Source of the DNA: Palsa-504 sp963795795
Lineage (GTDB): Bacteria > Actinomycetota > Actinomycetes > Streptosporangiales > Streptosporangiaceae
Reading direction: 5' to 3'
NCBI GenBank assembly: GCA_963795795.1
Contig: CAWCJS010000024.1
Coordinates: forward strand, 310,001-374,000
Length of the DNA stretch: 64,000 bases
Shown here piece by piece: positions 49,729 through 57,937 of the stretch. The position numbers and the translations under genes are program-made. Under the pieces are notes generated by a model that was not told the DNA's origin, ran no database searches, and worked only from the letters and a program-made list of their open reading frames with translations. How positions within the stretch are numbered: position 1 is the stretch's first letter; each line of letters opens with the position of its first letter.

Positions 49729-50727
49729 TCAGAAGAGTAGGGCGGACAGCGTGGAGCGGGCCCTGGTGACGCGGGGATCGCGCGGCGGGAGAATCTCGAA
49801 AAGGCTGACCAGGTGGGCGCGGGCCTTATTCCTTTCCTCGCCTGAGGTGCGGCGGACGACCCCGAGCAGGCGGTCGAACGCCTCCTCGATGCGTCCGGAG
49901 GCCAGGTCGATGTCGGCCACCCGAATCTGGGCGTCCACGTCGGCGGGGTGTTCGGCGGCATCGCGGCGGGTCCGCGCCTGGTCGTATGAGCTGACTCGAC
50001 GAACGAGGTTGACCTGGGCCAAGCCGGTCTTGGCCACCGGATCGTCCGGCGACGCGGCGAGTTCCTGCTCGAAGGCCCGCGCCGCGGCGTCCAGGTCGCC
50101 GCGCTCCATGGCCTCGCGGGCCTCGGCGTAGGCGGGCGGCATCGCGCCGGCGCCGACGCCAGCGCGGGCCGGGCCGGGGCGGCTGCCGGGGGCACCAGGG
50201 GCACCGGGGAAACCTGCGGGCGCGTCGTCGTCTAGCTCGTCGTCATCCAGCGTCCCGTCGCCGAGGGCCACGTCCAGGCCCAGCTTCTCTGCGACTTCAA
50301 GGACCTGAGCCAGCCACTGGCGGACCTGGGCCTCGGGCAGCGCGCCAAGGAAGCCGTCGACCAGCTGGCCGCCGATCACGGCCATCACCATGGGAATGCT
50401 CTGGACCTGCAGGGCCGCGCTCAGCTGGGGGTTCGCGTCGACGTCCACCTTGGCCAGGATCCACTGGCCGCCGGCCTCGGCGGCGAGCTTCTCGAGGACC
50501 GGGCTGAGCTGCTTGCATGGACCGCACCAGTCGGCCCACAGGTCGAGGACCACGGGCACGGTACGGGAACGCTCGACGACGTCGACGTTGAAGGTCTGCT
50601 CGGTGACCTCGATGACGGTCCCGCCGCTGGCTTCGGCCGAGTCGGCCGCCTGCTGCCTGCGCTGCGCGGCCGCCTGCCGCGCACCCAGGTCCACGGCACC
50701 GTAGAGCGAAAAATCTCGCGGCTGCAT
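49729..50727 (-). CDS. thioredoxin-domain co-chaperone, YbbN/CnoX-like
   Basis: 332 residues from ATG 50727. A thioredoxin domain at about 35-145 carries WADWCGPCKQLSPVLEKLA with Cys68 and Cys71. After an acidic/Gly/Pro linker (DDDELDDDAPAG) is a TPR-like helical domain (YAEAREAMERGDLDAAARAF, LASGRIEEAFDRLLGVV). This is the YbbN/CnoX architecture, a chaperedoxin linking redox protection to GroEL or DnaK. Unlike E. coli CnoX, which has SxxC, both cysteines are present, so it may be redox-active. Confidence 0.88.
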   Translation of the reverse strand: MQPRDFSLYGAVDLGARQAAAQRRQQAADSAEASGGTVIEVTEQTFNVDVVERSRTVPVVLDLWADWCGPCKQLSPVLEKLAAEAGGQWILAKVDVDANPQLSAALQVQSIPMVMAVIGGQLVDGFLGALPEAQVRQWLAQVLEVAEKLGLDVALGDGTLDDDELDDDAPAGFPGAPGAPGSRPGPARAGVGAGAMPPAYAEAREAMERGDLDAAARAFEQELAASPDDPVAKTGLAQVNLVRRVSSYDQARTRRDAAEHPADVDAQIRVADIDLASGRIEEAFDRLLGVVRRTSGEERNKARAHLVSLFEILPPRDPRVTRARSTLSALLF

Positions 50728-50773
50728 GATTCCATCCTGCCGCATACGCGGGAGAGGATTGCACACGGCCTTT

Positions 50774-50808
50774 GGTTGCTCTAGAGTAACCGTTGCCTAT
50801 GAGTAACC
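50774..50808. promoter_or_regulatory. tandem ArsR-type operators overlapping the start codon
   Basis: GGTTGCTCTAGAGTAACC at 50774-50791 is an 18-base palindrome with one mismatched pair. A second copy, GTTGCCTATGAGTAAC, begins 17 bases further and spans the ATG at 50799. Both share GTTGC-N4-GAGTAAC. Two such sites are expected for autorepression. Confidence 0.6.
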
Positions 50809-51206
50809 AATCAGCCGGGGCGCTATCCGGCGCGGGTGGGAGCGTGGCGGGGGTCGGCGCGCTGCCGGGCTCGGGCGCGGGTGTGGTGGAGGCCGACGTC
50901 GTGTTCGACGCGCTGGGCGAGCCGGTGCGCCGCCGGATCCTGGAGTTGCTGCGCGAAGGGCCCACTCCGGTCGGTCAGCTCGCCGAGCGCCTGCCGGTCG
51001 GCCGACCGGCGGTGAGTAAGCACCTGCGCGTGCTGACCAACGCCGGGCTGATCGAGCGTCACCCGGCCGGAACCCGCAACCTTTACGCGCTGGCGCCGGA
51101 GGGGATGGCCGCCGCGCAGCAGTGGCTGGTCCAGACCTGGGACACCGTCCTGGCCGCGTACGCGGCCGAGATCAGCCGCCAACGCGAGAAAAGGAGCAGC
51201 CCATGA
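50799..51206 (+). CDS. ArsR-family HTH regulator
   Basis: 135 residues from ATG 50799. A Gly/Ala/Ser-rich N-terminal arm is followed by the winged HTH VFDALGEPVRRRILELLREG, PVGQLAERLPVGRPAVSKHL, RVLTNAGLIERHPAGTRNLY. No metal-binding ELCxCG motif, so it is the ArsR subgroup that controls SRPBCC-domain genes, which is what follows. The stop overlaps the next ATG. Tandem operators lie over its start, implying autoregulation. Confidence 0.9.
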   Translation: MSNQSAGALSGAGGSVAGVGALPGSGAGVVEADVVFDALGEPVRRRILELLREGPTPVGQLAERLPVGRPAVSKHLRVLTNAGLIERHPAGTRNLYALAPEGMAAAQQWLVQTWDTVLAAYAAEISRQREKRSSP

Positions 51207-51955
51207 GCACCGTCCCGCCGCTGCGCAGGGAGATCATCGTCGACACCGATCCGGCGACGGCGTTCGAGGTGTTCACGGCCCAGATCGGCCGGTGGTGGCC
51301 GATAGCCGAGAAGGGCGTCTTCGGGGCGGACGCGACGGTGGCGTTTGACGAGGGGCAGATCGTCGAGCGATCAGCCGACGGGCAGTCCGACCTATGGGGC
51401 ACCGTCACGCGGTGGGATCCTCCCGGCGGCCTGGCGTTCAGCTGGCATCCGGGAGGAGCGCCGACCAGCCACGTCGAGATCACCTTCGCCGCCGCCGCCG
51501 ACCGGACGCGGGTCACCGTGGTACACACCGGCTGGGAAGCCTACGCCGACGCGGCGGCCGCCCGGGAGATGTACGACCAGGGCTGGCCGTCGGTGCTCGA
51601 CCGGCTGGCGCAGGCGGCCCAGGACACGTGGGTGGCGCTGCTGCACCGGCCCGGGCCGGCCGCGCCCGTGACCGGGAGCCTGTTCGAGGATCCGCGGTTC
51701 GCCGAGCACGCGGCGTTCCTCGGCCGGATGCGCGAGGCCGGATACCTGGTCATGGCCGGGCCGATGAGCGACCGGGCGGGCGAGGGCATGACCATCCTGC
51801 GGCTGCCCGGACTCGAGCAGTTCGACACGGCGACCAAGCTCGCCACCGAGGACGACGCCAGCGTCGCGGGCGGGTTCCTGGCCGTGACGGTCCGCCCCTG
51901 GCACCCGATGATGCGCCCCTATCGTGAAGCCGCGGAGCCTGGTGGGACGGGGTAG
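51203..51955 (+). CDS. SRPBCC (AHSA1-like) and YCII-domain fusion protein
   Basis: 250 residues; ATG 51203 overlaps the ArsR stop. Domain 1 (about 1-140) is SRPBCC/Aha1-like: IIVDTDPATAFEVFTAQIGR, WWPIAEKGVFGADATVAFDE, LAFSWHPGGAPTSHVEITFA, and TVVHTGWEAYADAAAAREMY. Domain 2 (about 160-250) is YCII-like: FLGRMREAGYLVMAGPMSDR, GEGMTILRLPGLEQFDTATK, GFLAVTVRPWHPMM. ArsR-AHSA1 pairs are common in actinobacteria; the YCII fusion is a less usual addition. Ligand unknown. Confidence 0.85.
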   Translation: MSTVPPLRREIIVDTDPATAFEVFTAQIGRWWPIAEKGVFGADATVAFDEGQIVERSADGQSDLWGTVTRWDPPGGLAFSWHPGGAPTSHVEITFAAAADRTRVTVVHTGWEAYADAAAAREMYDQGWPSVLDRLAQAAQDTWVALLHRPGPAAPVTGSLFEDPRFAEHAAFLGRMREAGYLVMAGPMSDRAGEGMTILRLPGLEQFDTATKLATEDDASVAGGFLAVTVRPWHPMMRPYREAAEPGGTG

Positions 51956-51976
51956 TTGTGGGTGGAGGGGAACGGG

Positions 51977-52882
51977 ATGACATCGCTATCGCGGCCGCTG
52001 CGGTTCGGCCTGGTCGGCACCGGGCACTGGGCGCGCATCACGCACGCGCCCGCGCTCGCCGCCACCGAGGGGATCGAGCTCACCGCGGTCTGGGGCCGCG
52101 ACCGGCAGGCCACGGCGGACCTCGCCGCCGCCTACCACGCCACGCCCTACCACGATGAGACCGCGTTCCTGGCCGGGGTCGATGCGGTCGCGTTCAGCGT
52201 CCCGCCGGCCGTCCAGGCGCCGTTCGCCGCCCGCGCGGCCCGGGCGGGCAAGCACCTGCTGCTCGAGAAGCCGATCGCGCTGGCCGACGCGGATGCCGAC
52301 GATCTGGTCGACGCGGTTGAGGCGGCCGGGGTCGCGTCCGTGGTCTTCTTCACGCACCGGTTCCACCCCGACGTGCGAGCCTGGCTGGCCGACGTTATCG
52401 CCCGCGGCGGATGGGCCGGAGGCGTGGCGGTCTGGCTGGGCACGGCCTTTAACTCCGGCAGCCCGTACAACTCGCCGTGGCGCAGGGAGATGGGCGGCCT
52501 GTGGGATGTTGGCCCGCACCTGGTGTCGCTGCTGTGGGCCGGCCTTGGCCCGGTGACGTCGGTGCTGGCCGACGCGGGCCCGGGGGACGTGACCCACCTC
52601 ATCCTGCACCACCAGGGCGGGCCGTCCAGCGCGGTGACCGCCACGTTGAGCGCGCCCCAGGGCATCGAGCGCCCGGAGACTTACCTGTGGGGGGCCGCCG
52701 GCCGGTCGGTCGCGCCCATCGGCTCGCCCCACCCGGTCACCCAGATGCGCACCGCCCTGACCGAACTCGCGGCCAACGCCAGGTCGGGGCAGACCAGCCA
52801 CCCCTGCGACGTCCGGTTCGGCCGGGAGGTCGGGCGCGTCCTCGCCGAGGCGCAGCGCCAGCTCGACGTTCACGCCCGGTAG
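51977..52882 (+). CDS. Gfo/Idh/MocA-family oxidoreductase
   Basis: 301 residues from ATG 51977, preceded by GGAGGGG. Rossmann motif FGLVGTGHWARITHAPALAA, DAVAFSVPPAVQAPFAARAA, the conserved EKPIA loop (LLLEKPIALADADADDLV), and the C-terminal DVGPHLVSLLWAGLG and HPCDVRFGREVGRVLAEAQR. Pairs with sugars or bile/inositol-like substrates; not assignable. It begins 21 bases after the SRPBCC-YCII stop, so it may be co-transcribed. Confidence 0.92.
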   Translation: MTSLSRPLRFGLVGTGHWARITHAPALAATEGIELTAVWGRDRQATADLAAAYHATPYHDETAFLAGVDAVAFSVPPAVQAPFAARAARAGKHLLLEKPIALADADADDLVDAVEAAGVASVVFFTHRFHPDVRAWLADVIARGGWAGGVAVWLGTAFNSGSPYNSPWRREMGGLWDVGPHLVSLLWAGLGPVTSVLADAGPGDVTHLILHHQGGPSSAVTATLSAPQGIERPETYLWGAAGRSVAPIGSPHPVTQMRTALTELAANARSGQTSHPCDVRFGREVGRVLAEAQRQLDVHAR

Positions 52883-52906
52883 CATGTCCCGTGCTACCTT
52901 GGCACG

Positions 52907-53422
52907 ATGAGTGATACCTCCCAGGACGACGAGCAGCCGCTGCCCGCCAGCACCGGGCGACCCGGCGCCGGGCGGCGAGCGGGCCGTAGTCGGGAACCTG
53001 GCAGGCCGGCCTCGCGCGCCGAGCAGACCGTTCGGGCGCCGGCCAGCACGAAGATCGGGATCAGGGAACTGCGCCAGCACGCGAGCGTATACGTCGACCT
53101 GGCCGAGAAGGGCTACACGGTCGACATCACCAACCGGGGACGGCTGGTCGCCCGGCTCGTCCCGGCCGGTGAGGTGGGCAGCCCGCTGGAACGCCTGATC
53201 GCGGCCGGGATCCTGGAGCCCGCCGAGGAACCGGGCGGAGCGGCCGGCCTCGACCCGTACCCCGCGCGCTATTCGGGGGGCGGCGGGAGCCCGCGGAATC
53301 CGGGGAGCGGGCGCGCGGAGCGCTCGCGGAATCCGGGGAGTGGGGGCGGGGAGGGTCCGCAGAATCCGGGAGCGCGGGCGCGAGGAGCGTCCGCGGAATT
53401 CTGGGGCGGTGAGCGCCGGTGA
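52907..53422 (+). CDS. type II antitoxin, Phd/VapB-like, with long N- and C-terminal extensions
   Basis: 171 residues. The antitoxin core is KIGIRELRQHASVYVDLAEK, then GYTVDITNRGRLVARLVPAG (residues about 48-88), of the Phd/YefM type that binds operator DNA and neutralises a PIN toxin. Before it are 45 basic, Pro/Arg-rich residues; after it is a low-complexity tail with RNPGSG units (53292-53407 repeats). The stop overlaps the toxin start (GTGA). Both extensions are unusual for a 75-90-residue family. The first ATG at 52907 is not clearly supported by a ribosome site, so a later start is possible. Confidence 0.8.
   Translation: MSDTSQDDEQPLPASTGRPGAGRRAGRSREPGRPASRAEQTVRAPASTKIGIRELRQHASVYVDLAEKGYTVDITNRGRLVARLVPAGEVGSPLERLIAAGILEPAEEPGGAAGLDPYPARYSGGGGSPRNPGSGRAERSRNPGSGGGEGPQNPGARARGASAEFWGGERR
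53292..53407 (+). repeat. 33-base minisatellite in the antitoxin 3' end
   Basis: Copies of CGC(G/A)GAATCCGGGGAGCGGG start at 53292, 53325, 53358 and, degenerate, 53392. The 33-base spacing of the first three keeps the reading frame and encodes RNPGSG repeats. Confidence 0.85.
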
Positions 53423-53817
53423 TCTACCTGGACTCCTCCGCACTGGTCAAGCTGGCCCTGACGGAGCCGGAGTCGGCGGCGCTGGCGGAGTGGCTCGCCG
53501 AGCGTGCGGATCAGCCGCTGGTCTCCAGCGCGCTGCACCGGGCGGAGGTGCCGCGGGCGGTCTGGCGCGCGGAGCCTGGGGCGCTGCCGCGCAGCTACCG
53601 GCTGATCAGGCGGATCGCAAAGGTGGCGCTGACGGCCGACGTGCTCGACAACTCGGCTACCTTGCCGCCGCAGGCGCTGTCACCCGCGCACGCGATTCAC
53701 CTGGCCTCCGCGCTGGCGGTGCGGGGTGAACTCACCGCGTTCGTGGCCTACGACGAGGACCTGCTCGCCGCGGCGGAGGACGCCGGGCTCCCGGTGGTCA
53801 GTCCGGGGCGGGCGTAG
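53419..53817 (+). CDS. vapC: PIN-domain toxin, VapC family
   Basis: 132-residue ribonuclease toxin. Acidic residues of the PIN active site are Asp5 (MIYLDSSALVKL), Glu near 43 (ALHRAEVPRAVW), Asp92-type residue in LSPAHAIHLASALAV and Asp near 112 (FVAYDEDLLAAAEDAGLPVV). It overlaps the antitoxin stop and ends four bases before the mutase stop on the other strand. The toxin with the preceding antitoxin forms a complete module that would cleave tRNA or rRNA when activated. The third acidic residue is not obvious (SPAHAIHLA lacks the usual D), as in some family members. Confidence 0.85.
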   Translation: MIYLDSSALVKLALTEPESAALAEWLAERADQPLVSSALHRAEVPRAVWRAEPGALPRSYRLIRRIAKVALTADVLDNSATLPPQALSPAHAIHLASALAVRGELTAFVAYDEDLLAAAEDAGLPVVSPGRA

Positions 53818-53821
53818 AAAC

Positions 53822-55528
53822 TCAGAACCGGGCGGACTCGGTGTAGGCGCCCCACTCGGAGACCAGCGCGCCGCAGATCTCGCCGAGGGTCGCCTCGGCG
53901 CGGGCGGCGTCCAGCATGGGCGGGACCAGGTTCGCGTCGGTGCGCGACGCGGCGACCAGCGCGGCCAGCGCCGCGTCGACCGCCTGCTGGTCGCGCTGCG
54001 CCCGGCGGCGGTCCAGCAGGCTGACCTGCTGACGCTCGACCTCCGGGCTGATCCGGAGGATCTCCAGGGGTTCGGCGACGGTGTCGGTGTTGACGTTCAC
54101 GCCGACGATCTTCTTCTCGCCCTTTTCCAGCTGCCGCTGGTAGGTGAAGGACGCCTCGGCGATCTCGCCGACGAACCAGCCGTTCTCGATGCCCGCCAGG
54201 ATCCCGTCGGTCATCGAGCCGTCCTGGCCCATCGCGCGGATCTGCGCGAAGATCGCCTCGGCCTCGGCCTCCATCCGGTCGGTCAGCGCCTCGACGTACC
54301 AGGAGCCGCCGAGCGGGTCGGACACGTTGACCACGCCGGTCTCCTCCATGATGACCTGCTGGGTCCGCAGCGCGGTCTCGGCGGCGGCCTCCCCCGGCAG
54401 CGCGAGCACCTCGTCCAGGGCGTTGGTGTGCAGCGAGTTGGTCCCGCCCAGGACGGCGGCGAGGGCCTCGACGGCGGTCCTGACGATGTTGTTGTCGGGC
54501 TGCTGCGCGGTCAGTGAGACGCCGGCCGTCTGGGTGTGGAAGCGCAGCCACTGGGCGCGCGGCGTCTTCGCGCCGTAGACGTCGCGCAGCCACCTGGCCC
54601 AGATCCGGCGGGCGGCGCGGAACTTGGCGATCTCCTCGAAGAAGTCGATGTGCGCGTCGAAGAAGAACGACAGTCCCGGCGCGAATTCCTCCACGTCCAG
54701 GCCGCGGGACAAGCCGAGCTCCACGTAGCCGAACCCGTCGGCCAGGGTGAAGGCCAGTTCCTGCGCGGCCGTCGAGCCCGCCTCCCTGATGTGGTAGCCG
54801 GACACCGACAGCGGCTTGTACCTGGGGATGTGCCGGCCGCAGTACTCCATCAGGTCGCCGATCAGGCGCAGGTGCGGGCGCGGCGGGAAGAGCCACTCCT
54901 TCTGGGCGATGTACTCCTTGAAGATGTCGGTCTGCAGGGTGCCGTCGAGCTTGGCGAGGTCCGCGCCCTGGCGTTCGGCTGAGACCAGGTACATGCAGAA
55001 GACCGGGACGGCCGGTCCGCTGATCGTCATCGAGGTGGTGACGTCGGCCAGGGGGATGCCCTCGAACAGCACGTCCATATCGGCCGCCGAGTCCACCGCC
55101 ACCCCGCAGTGCCCCACCTCGCCCAGCGAGCGCGGGTCGTCGGAATCTCGCCCCATCAGGGTGGGCATGTCGAAGGCCACGGAAAGCCCGGCGCCGCCCG
55201 CCCGCAGCAGCATCTTGTACCGCTCGTTGGTCTGGCGCGCGTTGCCGAACCCGGAGAACTGGCGGATCGTCCACGGCTTGCCCCGGTACCCGGTGGCGTA
55301 CAGACCGCGGGTGAACGGGAACTCCCCCGGCCAGCCGATCCGCTCGAACTCGGGCACCACCGCGCCGGGAGGGGGTCCGTAGACCGGGTCGACCGGCAGG
55401 CCGGACAGCGTGGTGAAGTCCGCCTCGCGCTTGGGCGCCTGGTCGAACCGGTACTGCCAGCGCTCCCGGCCCGCGCCTGCGCCCGTGTCCGCCTGAGTGT
55501 CGGCCTGGGCGTCGCCCTGAGCATCCAT
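53822..55528 (-). CDS. icmA: isobutyryl-CoA mutase-type acyl-CoA mutase, large subunit
   Basis: 568 residues, ATG 55528 after GGGGAGG. It is a methylmalonyl-CoA-mutase-fold TIM barrel without the C-terminal B12-binding domain, so it needs a separate small subunit. FTRGLYATGYRGKPWTIRQF, GTLQTDIFKEYIAQKEWLF and AAVLGGTNSLHTNALDE match the Streptomyces IcmA type. Gln209 stands where methylmalonyl-CoA mutase has the substrate-binding Arg (VRNTY), the change reported for isobutyryl-CoA mutase. It interconverts isobutyryl- and n-butyryl-CoA (inferred). meaB, thiolase and epimerase genes lie 3-5 kb further on the same strand (or nearby). Confidence 0.85.
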   Translation of the reverse strand: MDAQGDAQADTQADTGAGAGRERWQYRFDQAPKREADFTTLSGLPVDPVYGPPPGAVVPEFERIGWPGEFPFTRGLYATGYRGKPWTIRQFSGFGNARQTNERYKMLLRAGGAGLSVAFDMPTLMGRDSDDPRSLGEVGHCGVAVDSAADMDVLFEGIPLADVTTSMTISGPAVPVFCMYLVSAERQGADLAKLDGTLQTDIFKEYIAQKEWLFPPRPHLRLIGDLMEYCGRHIPRYKPLSVSGYHIREAGSTAAQELAFTLADGFGYVELGLSRGLDVEEFAPGLSFFFDAHIDFFEEIAKFRAARRIWARWLRDVYGAKTPRAQWLRFHTQTAGVSLTAQQPDNNIVRTAVEALAAVLGGTNSLHTNALDEVLALPGEAAAETALRTQQVIMEETGVVNVSDPLGGSWYVEALTDRMEAEAEAIFAQIRAMGQDGSMTDGILAGIENGWFVGEIAEASFTYQRQLEKGEKKIVGVNVNTDTVAEPLEILRISPEVERQQVSLLDRRRAQRDQQAVDAALAALVAASRTDANLVPPMLDAARAEATLGEICGALVSEWGAYTESARF

Positions 55529-55982
55529 GGTCCTGCCTCCCCGTAAGCGCAAGCGGCCTGGAGCAAGATAGTTGGACGTCCTACTATCTGGTTGGAGTCT
55601 ACCTGGCGGGGCGGAGGGAAGGGGAGGGTCGGGGTCTGGCCGGCGGGGCGCCGGGATGGCGCTGGTGAGGACGATCGCTCGTTCGGGAAAAAAGAGAATT
55701 TTCTGTGCAACCGATGGGCGAGTTGCATCGTCTGTAAAGAGCGCGAGGCAGCGAGACGGCCTCCGCGCGCAGCGGTGGCCCGGACGTCGCGGGGGCACGC
55801 CCGGGCCTGGGTACAGAGAATGCCTAGACAACTGGGGAATGTGGTAGATCTTGGCGTATCGCACGGGCGTCCTTGAGGGCCCCCCGACCGGCCCCGACCT
55901 GGTGATCTTGCCGGGTGGGGGCGCGGGGCGTGCGGTCACGCTGTTCCCGCCGCCGGCCGGGGACATCATCGAGGGAGAACCG
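55529..55982. other. long intergenic region before icmA and the ECF gene
   Basis: About 450 bases between divergent starts. It contains the 24-base palindrome listed separately. The rest, 55600-55900, has no supportable gene; a frame from 55851 extends the ECF gene by 44 residues that lack sigma homology. Confidence 0.5.
55566..55589. promoter_or_regulatory. 24-base palindrome upstream of icmA
   Basis: AGATAGTTGGAC/GTCCTACTATCT, symmetric apart from one base pair. The core GGACGTCC is perfect. It lies 38-61 bases before the icmA start, typical of a TetR- or MarR-family operator. A MarR gene is at 57938-58510. Confidence 0.6.
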
Positions 55983-56477
55983 GTGGGCCTGGCTGGCGAG
56001 GTCGACGCCGACGCCGCCGAGGAGCTGTTCAAGGGCGTTTACCCGAGGCTCGCCGGCTGGGTGCGGCGCCTGGTCGACGACGATGACACGGCGCACGAGA
56101 TCGCGTCCGAGGCGTTCGTCCGGCTGCTGTCCCGGTGGACCAAGGTGGAGAGCCCGCAGAGCTACCTGTACATGATCGCGACGAACCTGATCCGCGATCA
56201 CTGGCGCAAGACGGAACGGGAACGGCGGGCGCTGCGCAGCGTGACGGCGGGCGCGGGGTCAGACCCGGTGGCGTTCCCGGTCCAGGACGTGGACGTGCGG
56301 AACCTCATCGCCTCGCTGCCGCCGCGCCTGCGCGACCCGTTCCTGCTGCACTACTACGGCGGGTTCGGGATCAAGGAGGTCGCCTCGCTGCTGCACAGGC
56401 CCGAGGGGACCATCAAGGCCGACCTGTTCGCGGCGCGGGCCAAGCTGAAGACCGCGCTGGGGGAACGCGATGGATGA
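55983..56477 (+). CDS. ECF RNA polymerase sigma factor
   Basis: About 164 residues from GTG 55983 (VGLAGEVDADAAEELFKGVY), with GGAG in front; a longer frame starts at 55851. Region 2: FKGVYPRLAGWVRRLVDDDD, TAHEIASEAFVRLLSRWTKV, YLYMIATNLIRDHWRKTERE. Region 4: LPPRLRDPFLLHYYGGFGIK, EVASLLHRPEGTIKADLFAA. The stop overlaps the next gene by eight bases. It is divergent from icmA. The start is uncertain. Confidence 0.85.
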   Translation: MGLAGEVDADAAEELFKGVYPRLAGWVRRLVDDDDTAHEIASEAFVRLLSRWTKVESPQSYLYMIATNLIRDHWRKTERERRALRSVTAGAGSDPVAFPVQDVDVRNLIASLPPRLRDPFLLHYYGGFGIKEVASLLHRPEGTIKADLFAARAKLKTALGERDG

Positions 56478-57870
56478 CAAGCACGACGACCTCGACACCT
56501 GGCTGAACGGCCGGGTCGATCCGCTCTACCCGCCGCCGGGTACCTTCAACCTGATCAGGCGGCGCGCGCGGCGCCTGAAGTTCCGCAAGCTGGCCGTCAC
56601 GGCGGGTTCGGCGGCGGTGATCGTGGCCGCGGCGATCACCGTCCCCCAGGTGGTGAACTTCAACGCGGTGAATCCGCCCGTCACGGGCGCGCTGGCCGGG
56701 GGCGCGGCTTCGGTCTCGCCGCGGGCCGGGGGCGGCGTCACGGAGTCATCCGGCGCGTCGCAGCCCACCTCTCCGAGCCCCTCGACGGTGCCGCTGTTGC
56801 TCGTGCCACCGGACTTCCGGCCTTCCTCGGTCACGTTCGTCGGCACTGACACCGGCTGGGTGATCGGGCAGGCGGGCACGCCGGGGCACTGCGCGACGGT
56901 GTTCTGCACGTCGGTGGCCCGCACGGATGACGCCGGGGACAGCTGGACCGGGGTGCCCGCGCCGCTTACCGGGGCGGCCGACGGCGCGACCGGGGTGAGC
57001 CAGATCCGGTTCCTCAACCTGGACGACGGGTGGGCGTTCGGGCCTGAACTCTGGGCGACCCACGACGGCGGGCAGGTCTGGGCGCCGGTGGATACCCACG
57101 GGCAGCGGATCACGTCCCTGGAGACGGTGGGCGACTGGGTGTTCGCCGTGTTCGCGACCTGCACCGGCGGCGGGACGGCGTTCGCCAGCGGGTGCACGAG
57201 CTTCACGCTGTACTCCTCGCCGGCCTGGACCGATGACTGGGCCCCGGTGGGCGCGGCGACCTCGGGGCTGACCGCGGCCGCGACGGGCGGCGCGGCGTCC
57301 CTGTCCTTGACCGAGACCCGCGGGTACCTGCTGGCCCCGGACGGGACACTGTACGCGGGACGGGTGGATGTCGTGGAAAAGATCCCGGCCTGGCACGCGG
57401 TCGGGCGGATCCCGTGCGCCGGCGGCGCCGGGCGGGCGCAGGCCGACGGCCAGCCTGCGGGCGCGTTGCTCGGCGCGGAGGACGCGAAGAACCTGATCGT
57501 GGCCTGCGCGGCGAACCCGGTGGCCGGGTCCGGGGTGCAGAAGAAGCTGATCTTCACCTCCGCCGACGGCGGGACCAGCTGGCACATGATCGCCATCGCG
57601 CCGGCCCCGGGGGTGGCCACCTCGGTGGCCGCGAGCAAGGCCGAGACCGCGGTGCTCGCCACCGACCAGGGGATCGACCTGCTGCCCGCGGGCAGTACCA
57701 CCTGGCAGCCGCTTACGCTGACCGGGCCGCCGCCCGGCGGGTTCTCCTACGTGGGCATGACCACCAACCAGCAGGGGGTCGCGCTGCCCGCCGACCCGCA
57801 GGCCGGGACGGTGTGGTTCACCTTCGACGGCGGGCAGACCTGGGCGCCCTCCACGGTGAGCGGCTCGTAG
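56470..57870 (+). CDS. membrane-anchored propeller-like protein paired with the ECF sigma factor
   Basis: 466 residues overlapping the sigma gene by eight bases. Cytoplasmic head of about 40 residues (MDDKHDDLDTWLNGRVDPLY, RRRARRLKFRKLA), one TM at about 42-60, then a Ser/Pro linker and an extracellular BNR/photosystem-stability-factor-like propeller: VTFVGTDTGWVIGQAG, ARTDDAGDSWTGVPAP, IRFLNLDDGWAFGPEL, TSADGGTSWHMIAIAP, TFDGGQTWAPST. The asparagine/aspartate boxes (DDAGDSW, DGGTSW, DGGQTW) are clear. Same gene pair layout as at 29575-32621. Probably transmits an extracellular signal to the sigma factor (inferred). Confidence 0.75.
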   Translation: MDDKHDDLDTWLNGRVDPLYPPPGTFNLIRRRARRLKFRKLAVTAGSAAVIVAAAITVPQVVNFNAVNPPVTGALAGGAASVSPRAGGGVTESSGASQPTSPSPSTVPLLLVPPDFRPSSVTFVGTDTGWVIGQAGTPGHCATVFCTSVARTDDAGDSWTGVPAPLTGAADGATGVSQIRFLNLDDGWAFGPELWATHDGGQVWAPVDTHGQRITSLETVGDWVFAVFATCTGGGTAFASGCTSFTLYSSPAWTDDWAPVGAATSGLTAAATGGAASLSLTETRGYLLAPDGTLYAGRVDVVEKIPAWHAVGRIPCAGGAGRAQADGQPAGALLGAEDAKNLIVACAANPVAGSGVQKKLIFTSADGGTSWHMIAIAPAPGVATSVAASKAETAVLATDQGIDLLPAGSTTWQPLTLTGPPPGGFSYVGMTTNQQGVALPADPQAGTVWFTFDGGQTWAPSTVSGS

Positions 57871-57937
57871 GCCTCCAGGCGTCCGGGTCCTAGGGGAGCA
57901 GGGCCTCTAGGGTCCGGGCTCCTGGGTGCCTAGGGGC

